Assembly (NCBI RefSeq): GCF_026230105.1
Contig: NC_079476.1
Span: 4,423,209 to 4,487,208 of the forward strand
Direction of reading: 5' to 3'
DNA length: 64,000 nt
From: Diorhabda sublineata
Lineage: Eukaryota; Arthropoda; Insecta; Coleoptera; Chrysomelidae
Part shown: positions 1-12,300 of the stretch, one piece after another
Numbering within the stretch: position 1 is the first letter of the stretch
How the letters are laid out: each line of letters opens with the position of its first letter
Notes under the pieces: model-generated
Databases searched by the model: none
What the model was told of the DNA's origin: nothing
What the model saw: only the letters and a program-made list of their open reading frames with translations
Made by a program: the position numbers and the translations under genes

Positions 1-640
1 GTGAAGATACTTCTTTTATGACGTCAAAATAAAATTAATAAGTGGCAATGGGCTAAAGAACAAAAAAATCTGACGCATGAAGAGTTTTATGGAGTGAAAA
101 TTTAGGGTTTTTGAGTTTAAAAGTATTTATGCGCAGATCAAAAGAAGATCGGATCCATGTGTTTTTCCGATTGGAAAATATTGGGATTTTCAAGAAAGAC
201 AACTATAAAAATATTGAAGGAAATGTAGTACATTCTAGCTAGCGTCTGTTAGGCAGAAAATTCCTCTTGCAGCATGACAACGATCCCAAGCACTCCTCGA
301 AGCTGTGCAAAGAAGTATTTAAAAGAATTGAAAAGGAAGAAGGTACTGGAAGTGATGATCTGGCCATCACCTCAACCTTATTGAGTTGATGTAAGACAAA
401 TTGGACAGGGGAGTGAGAAAGCAGTGTCCTACTTGCACTTCACATCTTTGGAATATCCTCTAAAACGGTTGGAACCAAGTAGACGATTATTTGTCGAAAT
501 TGTTGCAGGGCACATCAAAATTGTGCACCGATGTAATAAAGGCATTTAAATACGTAACAATTACAGACTGAAGTTTTATCATTACTATATTCTCATCTAC
601 TTAAGTTCTTTAAAACTACAGGGTAGGCAAAAACTTTCGA
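1..640 (+). pseudogene. Tc1-like transposase remnant
   Basis: Degenerate C-terminal part of a Tc1-type transposase in the plus direction. Around 265-400 the frames give LLQHDNDPKHSSKLCKEVF followed, after a shift, by VMIWPSPQP, which match the second catalytic Asp region (QQDNDPKHTSK) and the WPSQSPDLNPIE block of Tc1 transposases. Several stops and frameshifts break it, and the third catalytic region is lost. A terminal-repeat-like stretch (acagggtaggcaaaaac) lies near 620-640. The left end runs off the window. Not functional. Confidence 0.65.
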
Positions 641-869
641 CCGGTAGTCTATTTAAAAATAAAATTAATCACAGCAAGAGAAGGACACTAATATTTCTTC
701 AATTTTGCTAAACGGTTATTGGTACAAATCAAAAAAGTAAAAGCAAGCATATTATGATGAAATAAGCGACATGCGGGTACGTTAGGGGCCACTACTTTAC
801 AGGTATCTTCTACATCTTTTCAGAAGTTATTCAAAAATGTATGGATTCCTATAGAATTAAATTAAAATC

Positions 870-2040
870 AATTCAGAGCTTAAAGGAATAAAATTAAACC
901 AAAGAAGTTATCTTATAACAATCCCGATGGAAACAATTTAAAGAGATGTATTTATTTGGTATTGCTGTTCGCATTAAGGTTATAAAAGCAAATGGATTTA
1001 GTATTCAAGCATGGAAAATGGCAATAATTATACCATTACATAAAAAAGGAAAAGCAAGATTAATGCAAAAACTACAGATACGGTCTACAAAATAATGGCC
1101 GAAATCATACGAAGAGAATATGATCTGGTAGATCTGAAAGCTTACGATACAGAGCTAATAAATTTTACCAAAATGACAATCGAAGGTAAAGGCAAACCAA
1201 AGAATATTGAAATGTTTCCAGACCAACACAGGATTGAAACAGGAAGATCCGTTATCCTCTACCCTTGTATTAGAATGAATATTATGTAAAATCAGTTTGA
1301 ACGGAACAGGGACACTAGAAAGAAGGAAAACACAACTATTGGTATATGCAGATGATGTACTAATTCTTTCAAAATCGGAAAGGAAATTTGGAAAGTCTTC
1401 ATAAAAACGCCAATACCACAAAAGAAAAGGACAATAAAAAGTTTTTCAATACAATTTAAAGAACAAAAAGCAAGGAGATTAGAACAAATTCAAAGTTATA
1501 TATATCTTATTGTGGTTGTCAAAGATGACGGTAACGAGGGAGAAAATCTAGAAGCAAGGATAACGAAGGGAAGTAAACAATTGGGAGCACTGAATGCGGT
1601 TATAAGTTTCAAAAAAATTCCCACAAAGGCGAAGCTACATCTGTACAAAATAATAATAAAACTAACACTGAGCTAAAGAGGATAAACGTGGATTCTTGAC
1701 AAAGCAGAGCAGAGGGAGAGAAAGATATATAGGAAAAGAAAATACTCGGGAGGGTACTAGTGGATGAAAAGTTGGAAAAATTATGGCTGAGAAGATCGAA
1801 CAACCAAATACGGTATTCATTTGGAGAAGCAGAATTTAGCAAAATAATTAGAACTAAAAGATAACAGTGACTGAGTCACATACAGAGAATGCTCAATTTT
1901 AGAGCAACAAAAAAAATTATGAACATAGAACAAGGAGGAACAAGAAAAAAAGGACGACAAAGGAAAAGATGGTACGCAGATTTAAGGGACAATCTAAGAG
2001 AGAGGAATTTAGGATTGGAAAATGAAAACAAATGATAGAA
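870..2040 (+). pseudogene. Decayed LINE reverse transcriptase, 3' half
   Basis: Fragments in shifting plus-strand frames resemble the RT thumb and C-terminal tail of an RTE-like or Jockey-like LINE. Examples are ARITKGSKQLGALNAVI and KAKLHLYK near 1550-1650, ILDKAEQR near 1695, and a basic tail near 1935-2030 (RKKGRQRKRWYADLRDNLRE after allowing frameshifts). A longer open piece lies at 1095-1289. Many stops are present. It lies just downstream of the WW/CUE gene, in opposite orientation. A related fragment is at 50.1-51.5 kb. Confidence 0.6.
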
Positions 2041-2256
2041 ATATCATTTCTGAACGGCTTGCCTTTAGCATCTATATATAATCATGCCAATACCAGTTCT
2101 TAAGTTTAATTCTTCAAGATAATTTTAGAGATAACAAACAAATACTATTTGATAAATAAAAACCTTTTTTTTAAATCAAATATGGTCACAAATTTTTATA
2201 GTTATTACCTATTGTAACATAATAATTAAAAATAAGACATTGTTGAATAACCTCAT

Positions 2257-5200
2257 TCAGAATATAGAACTGAAGGACCTTAATTTTAATTTTGGTGATG
2301 AGTGAGGTCTAGGCGAACTACGAAAGCAACCAGGTGCGGGAGAGCCCGTCGGTCCAGGGCTGTCGCATCTAGAATTAACGCGAAACCCCAATGGAGGGGT
2401 AGCGTGAATGTTTCGTTGGGGGGGAGGAGTCGCAAAAGGACCCGGCGTCGTTATTGGATACTTCTCCACTTGTAAGGCACTTATTACGAGAGCCTCACGA
2501 CTGTGATACCTAGAAATGGGAAAAACAAAAGCCATGATATTTAGAAGACCTTTCGAGCAAACTTTTTCATAAATCTTGAGTGGGATGCACGAAATATTTA
2601 GTTATGATTCTTAGTATCTAAAATAAAAAATATACAGCAAACATCTAGCGAACGATTCACAAAAAAGTTTAAATTATATATTCTTTGGGGTTAACTAACT
2701 TTTTTCCACAAATTTATGTTCGTTATGTTTCATAAGTTTAAAAATTATACATTACATGTATTCAATTTAAGCATTTTTGTTTTGATTTTGAATCTATGAG
2801 GACGGTCTGAGAAGTACCTGGCTGATCTAGAGATGGACTATATTCTACTCTTGGTGAGATTGCGTCTTCTTTATCAACAGTAAAATATTGGGTAGCAGAG
2901 GCCGTACGAGCTGCAGATGCGAAGACCCGCATCACAGTGGTCGACCAAATAAGGTGTTAACCCCTGATATGTTAATTCGATCGTCGACTGAAAGTGCGCG
3001 AGCTAGCAGATATAGTAGTTACTTCAAAAAGTGCGGTACATTGCAATTTGAAACAACAACAGAGCATCGTGAAGATGTTTCCATTGTATTTGGCAATGTT
3101 TCACAGAAATAAAGACAGATTTTCGCCCCGGAGCAAAAGAACAATCAAAACAATAGACTTAGAAGGGATAACCGGCTCCAAAGAAGGCAAAGACCGAATG
3201 CGCGTGGGATAATTTTCATCGACTATCTTGAAAAAGGAAAAACGACGAGTATTATGCAACGTTTTAGCGAAGAAATCAAGCAAAAACGGCCGCATTTGGC
3301 TAAGAAGAAAATGTTGTTTCATCAAGACAAATCACCAGCTCATTTATCGGGCTAAAGTTGTTGAATTAAAATTTGAATTACTACCTCATGCACCATATTC
3401 GCCAGAGTTAACCCTCTGGGATTATTTTCCGTTTCCAGACTTGAAAAATTGTCAAAGATTTTCCAACAATGAAGATATTATGTCGGCAGTTAATGGCTAT
3501 TTTGAAGAGCTTGACGATTCTTATTCTAAAAGGAATATCGAACTTATTTAACATCGCTAGGAAAAGAGATTAAGTTAGAAAATAAATAAATTTTCGTGTT
3601 TTCTCCATTGGGCTAGGCACTTCTGGAATCATCATAGTAAAAATCACGTTTCATTTATAGTAAACTAAATTTGTCATTTTGTTTGTTTTCTTAGTTTGCT
3701 CAAAAGATTTCAGGCAATTATTGGCAACAGAAGCAACCAGTTCAAATTGAATAAAAACGCATTGTTAAAAAGTGTGAGATATTTACAACTGTTAAGATCT
3801 TACGAAACAAGACGATATTCAAATATTTAAAGATACAATCGATACACAGATTGTGATAAAATTTCATTAGTATAACCCATGGACATTGATAATTGTTCGA
3901 AAAAATTCGAAAGCTTATCGCTTGGAATCAAACTTGTAAAAGTTGTTATGAAATTTGTGAGCATTTACCAATGTACGAGTATCATGCGCGGATAGAAATT
4001 TTTTTGCTAATTATGGAAAAAATACAGAACGAAAACAATTTATTTAAAGGTGCAATTAAAAAAAGAACAATTAGAAAAGTCGAGTGAAGATCCAGACGTG
4101 TTAAGTTTTTATAACTGATGCAGATATGTTTCTAATTCGTATGCTGTTAATAATTTGATTATAATTTCATGAATATTCTCGTCGGTATTGCAATCAAATC
4201 GAAATAAGTCAATATGTATCCATGGCAACGTGATAAAGTGAAATAAGTCCATGGGATCTGTTTTCAGTGTTCAATCAGATGACTTCAAATTAATTGATTT
4301 CATGGGACTTCTACTGGAGCAAAAAAATTCACCAAAAATATTTGTTACTATTGACGTCAGCGCCTATGGATTACTTTAAGGCATTTGATGTGTTGGATCA
4401 TGATCTTCTTTGTGCAAAGCTGAAATATCCGGGATTTGACGAAATATCTTGCAAGTTTTTTTAATCTCACTTAAAAGGAAGAATGCAGAGAGTTCGCACG
4501 GATAAAAGTCCATCTGAGGCTTGCGAAATAGAATCTGGTGTGTCTCAGGGTTCAATAATTGGCCCAGTTTTGTTCCTCGTGTATGTCTTTGATATACTGG
4601 GTGTCCCAGAAATTGCACGCCAGGCTGACACGGGAGGTAGATCAACTTTAGATCTATCAAATAAAAGCAACATGACCTCAGTAAAAGTTTTTTAGTTTTC
4701 GAGATATTAACACTTTTAGGTTTTTTCAGAAAACCTCTACTTTTTGCCCTATTTTTGTCTGTTATGGGCATAAAAAACCTCTAATTTATAATTCTTTTTT
4801 TTTTCTGGGCTACCACTAATAGTTGGTTGAGACAACCCAGTATTCATTTTAATAAAAAGTAGCACGACATTAACAAAGAAACAACTCAATCTTACCGTTT
4901 GTTTCAAAGCGAAAACCTTAACTAAAGTTTGGTTAGCGACTGTGAAAAAAAAAATGTACCAGACTGAGTCAGAAAATGTTCTTAAAAACTAGCCTACTTA
5001 GTGCTCTTTAAAAAATGGTATAATATTCATAGCTTTTTTTTACTAAAAATTAAATAATATCAAGTATAGTCATTGAAGTCGTACTACTTTCGCAATACTT
5101 CAAATAAAAAATAATACGTAATACAAAGTTATGCCGACTTTTGTCTTCAACTTACAACTTTTTAGTTACTGTAATCGCTTTTTAGTTTAGCAATGTCTAA

Positions 5201-8200
5201 TAGAGTTATCCATTATCCTTTTATAATTGTTGTTGTATGCTGGCATCAAAATAATTTGGGTACAGAACATAGGGTTGTATTTTTTTTATTTTCATTAGAT
5301 TTTACAATTACAACATTCAAATAAATATTTACCATTCAGAATTTACATTGAATAAACTATTATAGCATATTTTCAAAATTTCTGCCACCTGCTCTTATGC
5401 ATAACCTGCATCTTCTTAAAAACTGTGTCTTTAAACGTCCTAAACTTAAATTAGTAATTTCGCGAGCTGCTTCATTGATCCGTTGCCGCAATTCATCGAC
5501 CGATCGAATTGGTTTACTGTACACTTTATCTTTTAAACATCCCCGGTAGAAAAAGTTCAGTGGGTTTAGGTCTGGGGAGCGTGGGGGCCACAAAATTGGT
5601 CCTAGCTGGCCAATCCATCTTCTTGGGTATGTGTCATCCAGATAAGCTCTAACTGCGCGGGCATAGTGAGCAGGGCACCCATCATTCTGCAGCCACATTC
5701 TTCTTGTCTCAAGAGACACATCTTCCAAAAGAATGGGTAGATCATTTTGTAAAAATTCTAAATACATTGCTGCATTAAGGGTAGCAGGGAGTTCGAATGG
5801 GCCCATTATTTGCCCATTGAGGATCCCGGTCCATAAATTTATTTTAAATTGGTGCTGCGAACGGTCTTGTCTTACTTCATGCGGATTTTCTAATTGCCAA
5901 CTGTGAATATTATGTAGATTAAGATACCCATCTCTTTTACAGGCCGACTCGTCGCTCCATAAGACGTAGTTGAAAAAATTTGGGTCTTCCTCATGCTTCT
6001 CCAGCATTGTACGACAAAACGATACACGTTTTGTATAATCACTGCTTAACAGCGTTTGAACCCTTTGAATATGGTACGGGTGGTATTCATACCTCTTCAA
6101 AATTCGTTGCGCTTGCGATTTAGAAACGCCAGTACGTCGTTCGATTACCCTTAATGAAGTAGATGGGTCCTCCGATACTTGTTCTAGTACAACCTCATCC
6201 TCTTGAGTACTACGTGGTCTTCCTTGAGAACTTCTTTGGCCAGGGATTCTGCCTTCTCGGCAGGCATTGACAGTGCGAAGAATAATCTCATGGGATGCTC
6301 GCCTGCGGTTAGGGTATCTTTCCGAGTACAATCTCGCTGCCAATCTTGCGTTATAACTCACGTTAGCACGTGAAGAAACGCTTCCTGTCTCACCATAAAT
6401 TAACAACATGTCTGTGTACTCACTAGAGGTGGAAAGCACAGGTTGTTCATTTGCCATCTTAAAAGCAGTCCAAATCACAAAGTAAATCGAGTCCACTAAG
6501 AGCGCTAAGTCGTCGTTATGAAACTGTATCCAATAAACTAATTCCAAACACTAGCAAAACGGAATCCAAGTTAATGCGAAGTTATCATAAAAATGCAAAC
6601 CGAAACTTCAAGACGAAGGAATTAAAGAACACGTGTGTAGCACTAAACACAAGGATCAGTACTAAATTTACCCTGCGCCCCTGCGGTGCAGTACGCAGGT
6701 ATTACCTCTGATCCTCTTCGTAACGTCGTTACCGACCGAACAATGAGTGTGAGCGAGATAGTCAATAAATGTTTAAGGTCATTCAGTTTCTCAGTGATAT
6801 GGAGACAAAAGAAGGCTGCACATTCAATTAAAACTATTATTTTTTAGTTTCTTAATTTCGAAGAATTACGACTTCAATGACAAAACGTGGTATTATTCAA
6901 TTTTTAGTGAAAAAAAACTATAAATGTTGTACCATTTTGGAAGGAGCATTCAGCATGGCTAGTTTTTAAGAACATTTTCTGACTAAGTCTGGTACATTTT
7001 TTTTTCACAGTCGCTAACCAAACTTTAGTTAAGGTTTTCGCTTTGAAACAAACGGTAAGAGTGAGTTGTTTTTTTGTTAATGTCGTGCTACTTTTTATTA
7101 AAATGAATACTGGGTTGTCTCAACCAACTATTAGTGGTAGCCCAGAAAAAAAAAAGAATTATAAATTAGAGGTTTTTTGTGCCCATAACAGACAAAAATA
7201 GGGCGAAAAGTAGAGATTTTCTGAAAAAACCTAAAAGTGTTAATATCTCGAAAACTAAAAAACTTTTACTGAGGTCATGTTGCTTTTATTTGACAGATCT
7301 AAAGCTGATCTACCTCCCGTGTCAGCCTGGCGTGCAATTTCTGGGACACCCTGTATGGTGTAGCGATGGTAAAAACAGTGTGTTCAGTATGAATATCACC
7401 AACGGTTCCAGAAATTGCAACTTAGTTAGATCTTTCAATCTCACTTAAAAGGAAGAAGGCAGAGAGTTCGCTCGGATCAGAGTTCATCTGAAGCTTGTGA
7501 AATAGAATCGGGTGTGCCTCAGGGTTCAATAATTGGCCCACTTTTGTTCCTTTTGTATGTCTTTGATATATGGTGTAGCGATGGTAAAAACAGTGTGTTC
7601 AGTATGAATATCACCAACGGTTCCAGAAATTCCAACTTAGTTAGTGCCATTCAAATCAACAGATATAATTGTGTTTTAAATATGTTTTTAAGAAATTTGT
7701 TAATGTATAATGCAATCATAATTTTTTTTTATTATTAGCAGCTTACTTTTTTAACAGCATTTTAATATGAGTTTCTGGTACGGTGGGAAACATTCCAGCA
7801 ATTTTGGCCACAGTTGCTTCCTCCGGATCTGCTGAGTTTAACGAACTATCCTGAACCTTAGATGATCTTACAGTTAATGGACTGATTTTAGGTTTCATGT
7901 CCTGAAAATGTAGTTTTAGAATGTTATTAAATAGCTTTGGTTATAAATAGGGAAGCAGTGATGAATAATTTAGGAATAATGTTTCCCTAAGATCCTCAAA
8001 TGTTTATTGAAAAAAATTAAAAATAAATCCATACTTTGAAACTTTACAAACCATGCAATTTGACTATCAAAATTATTATGCTGTGCATGTAAAGTTATTC
8101 ACAATCCTACATTTCTCCACCCATTAACACAAAACATTTAAGCAAAGCTAAAGTTACGACTGGTTACAAATGTCTACAATACGAGGGTTGTTACTTATGT

Positions 8201-9235
8201 TTTGAAATAGATTAATAAAATTATTCATTTTTCCATTCTGATTAAGACATGTGATTTGAATGCAGCAACCGCTTCTTCAGATATAGAAAACTGTTGAATT
8301 CTCAATTTATTTTTGATCTGCGGGAATAAGAAGAAATCATTGGGTGCCAAATAAGGACTAACCCACCAACTTGATGATTTTACTGTTGAAAAACGTTTTT
8401 GTTTGGACTGATATGTGAGGACTCGCATTGTCTTGACGGAGAATGATTCGTCTTCTGTGATTGGTTTACCTGATTTTTTCCAACACTTCTGGTAAACAAA
8501 TGCTGGTGTCCCATTCAGATTTGACCGTTATACGACCATTTGCTTCGAAGTGCTTCGAGCGCGAACAACTTGTGCTGAATTTGGCTCGTCTTGAAAGACC
8601 CATACGGTCAGACGTCTTTTGAAGCACCGCGTTTGAAGATGCCCAAGTATGCCTCAATCTCGCCGAATGTCACATATATAGATTTTTTCTGGCACAACAG
8701 CAGATTTTGAACGACCTTAACTAAATTCAACCTGTAGCGAAGTGCGACCATGATTGAATTCGCAAACACGGTGGCCCGAGATGGTGCTTCATTACCTAAA
8801 GTCGAAGCGAGTTGATCGGCACACTCCTGTAGATTTAATTCAAATCAAAAAATCATCGCAAGAAAATGTTCGCGATTAAATTCTATTTTTTGACCAAGAC
8901 GATTGTCTCAAGTATCTATAAGCAACTCGAATAGTACTCGTAAGATAAAACGTTCTGAGTACGTTCACCATTAAAAACGTCAAATTTTATGATGACAATG
9001 ACATATTCACCTCAGTGTTGCCATATCTTGAAACTCAAGTAGCAACACTCGTATATAATAAAAAAGCACACTCTCACTGACTACAGGCAATATCCTACTA
9101 CATACTAGCAATTTAATCCTAGCCTTGTATACCGGAAAATTCAAGTGTATCAAAGATATGTCAGATTCTCTGAAAATAGTGACCATCCAAAAATACCCCG
9201 AAAAACTACAAATGACAGAAATAAGTGGATATATA

Positions 9236-9315
<80 letters not shown>

Positions 9316-12300
9316 CCAAAAGCGGTGGCTAGTATATGTGTTGAATAAGAATGAAGAAGAAAATGAGCTAAAAGTGACTTTTATGCATCCTGCTGGTCCT
9401 TCGTCATCATTTTCATAACCAAAAAATAGGACATACAACTCACAGATGTACTTTGTAAAGTTGATCCCGCCACTCCTACAGGAAGTTATTATTTAATAAC
9501 ATCTCAAGAAATCTCGTTAAAACTTTACAAATCATCAAGTTCTGAATAACTTTCGCCTAAGATGTAACGTTAAAACAAATTAAGTTCGATTTCATGATTA
9601 ATGTAATATAGTAATTTTTTTTAAATTATTATCTATCTATGAACCCATATAAGCCTCCCACTTTGAAATTTTCAGAATCACTAAAAGTATAAACTATTTA
9701 TAGGAATGTTTTAAAAATGCACTTTTTGTGGAAATCGAAATTTTGAAGATGATTTTCCAAAGCAAAGTACGTGGTGTTGTATATCAAATAAAAAGCCGTG
9801 AGCAGCAGAGCTCCATCACGAAAGTCGAATTTTTCGTCGCATGAAGAATTTAACTAATACACAAACAAATCTTTCTATAAAATGAATTTCTTGGAAATGA
9901 TATCAATTCTCAATCTTATTTCTTTATATGGAAAATTTGCTATTCCTCAATAACTTTTCATTTCACAAGTTAACTCTCTCTCTCTCGAATGAAAATTCAT
10001 AATTTCAATAGACCCGGTGGTCTCGAACCCTCTTGTTCAATTCCAATTGACAACAAAGAAAAAATTGTCATAATGACAAGAAATTTCGAAAATGGGAAGT
10101 AAAAAAAATCACCCTAGCAACGATCATACTCGTATTATTCATTAAATAGGAGGCGGTCCAGTTCAACAATTACAACGATCAAAATGATTTCGGGCGTTTT
10201 GTGCTAGAAGAACTTAAGAAGAAAACTTTGAACTTGAGAAAGACAATTCTTCAACATCACCCCTACTTGCATGCGAAGTTCGAACCCTCTAGTTAAACTT
10301 TTTCTGGCCAAAAAATGACCATAACATGGAGAGAGGTGGAGATGGAAAGCTTCGACCTTAGACAGGAAATCATCTCGCAACTAATTGAACCTACATGGGA
10401 AATTTCATTTTTCAGTCGCTTTTCGTTTGACCTGCAGAGGTGAGCAAAGGTCAAAAACCACTTTTTTTGCACTGCGACCCCTCGAAATATTCATTTGTTT
10501 TCAACCAAACTCTAATAACATCAATCCGCCTCCAAAAAAGCCATTATGCTAACTTTGAACCATATCGGACCCATAGCAATTGCTCGAGAAACGAAAATAA
10601 GAATTGTAGCTTAAACAGATATATAGTTGTATATATAAACTACAGACATTCGAAAAACCATCATAATCGTGTTCAGGAGGTCTCAAAACATGGGAAAAAT
10701 GATGTGCCCTCCATTTTCTTCTAGTCATACCTACCGTAATAGTCTAATTTTTCCTTGAAAAATTCGACTAAAAAAAGAGCATTTAAAGTTCACTAAAATG
10801 ACATTGTTCACATCTCTCTATGGCTCAATTAGGAGGAAAGGAATGGTGATTTCAAAATATGTCGGTTACATTTTTTTGTTGGTTTTGCAAAACTTTACAT
10901 GGACGTAATTCTGAAACTGTTCAAGATATTCGAAAAAAAAAGATATTTTTTTTAACTTTTATTAAGACAACCTTCATACCAAATTTCATCAAATTCTGAG
11001 GGTGTTAAGTATATTTTTTATTTCATTTTTATCAATCGTGGCATTTATCATTCAGAACCGAAGAATTGGGGTTGGAGCTGCAAATATTTCATTTTCCCCA
11101 ACCAAATTTCTGTTACGGTTTTTTTAGCACTATATCATTATCTAAATTCATTTTTAATATATTTGGGGTTTTTGTAGGACAATTATAACATGCAAAGTAG
11201 ATAAGTCCAATTCTACATTTTAAAAAATGACTATTATAAGAACGTTTATACTAATTTGCAATTTCATTTAAATCGCGCCACTAGTCTAGTTCGGAAGGTT
11301 TTTGATTGGCCAAAATTTTCCAATATTCAATATAAAGGGTGAGTCATGGGAAACTTTACATTTTTCTATCATATGTATATGATGTCAACCCCTCTTCTTA
11401 ATTAATATATAGGGTAATTTGTGAAATTGACCTTAAATTTTAAATGTCTAAACAACTCATTTGATTCGTATTTAATATTGCATCCTGTATAATATGTTTC
11501 GAAAACACAATAAGTGATTTCCGAACAACATGAACAATCATTTTCATTTTTTGGTGAATGATCAAATCTTACCAAAAATAGATCAACCATATTGAGATTT
11601 AACATAGTGATGAGTCACACTTTGGTTAATTTTATATGGAATGACCCATAATGAACAATAAGAGTCAAGCACAAGCAACATAACTTGTATAACGATTTAA
11701 CTTTGAAAACATTTTTTTTTCAGATTTAAAAGATCCTCTTGGTACAACGATACCCTGTATGAGGCCTCGAACAAAATAAAACACACTATTTTGAAAATAT
11801 GAATTATAATAGATAAATTACAAGACAAAATAATTTCCCTTCAAGGCCACCTCCACAACAAACAATAATACTAATAATCCATTCAATTACTGTAGGAATC
11901 CCTTTCCTTCTTTTAATCTCTATTTGGACAACCTTCATACCAAATTTCACCAAATTCTGAGGGGGATGAGTAATTTTTTTTTGAGTTTGTTGATTACATA
12001 TGGAATGACCCATAACGTACAATAAGAGTCAAGGACAATGTTTATATCCTTCAAAAAACTCGAGATATTTTTTATAGACTAGCATGACAATAAAATAGTT
12101 ATAACAAATAAGCAAACAAAATTTATTTGTTTTTTAGTGTAGTAGCCCACACAGTGTATCTGTTAATATCTGAATACTACAAAGGTCTAGATAAACAAAT
12201 TTCCACACATTCAATTAAAAATTATTTGACCACATCTATGTTCTATCAGCCACATAAATAAATAGCAATAAAATTTAAATGTACAGTGCAGAAAAAGTGT

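Noticed and set aside
2888..3551. Plus-strand open frames of 72-107 codons as genes
   Set aside because: They are broken pieces of a mariner transposase in different frames.
3893..4087. Plus-strand 64-codon frame
   Set aside because: No family similarity or splice context; it lies inside an intron between transposon fragments.
9007..9438. Long open frames on both strands rich in Tyr and Ile
   Set aside because: They are produced by the (TA)n tract; there is no domain or splice support.
10010..10300. ttcgaaccc-type strings suggesting tRNA T-loops
   Set aside because: No cloverleaf, acceptor stem or B-box spacing could be assembled around them.
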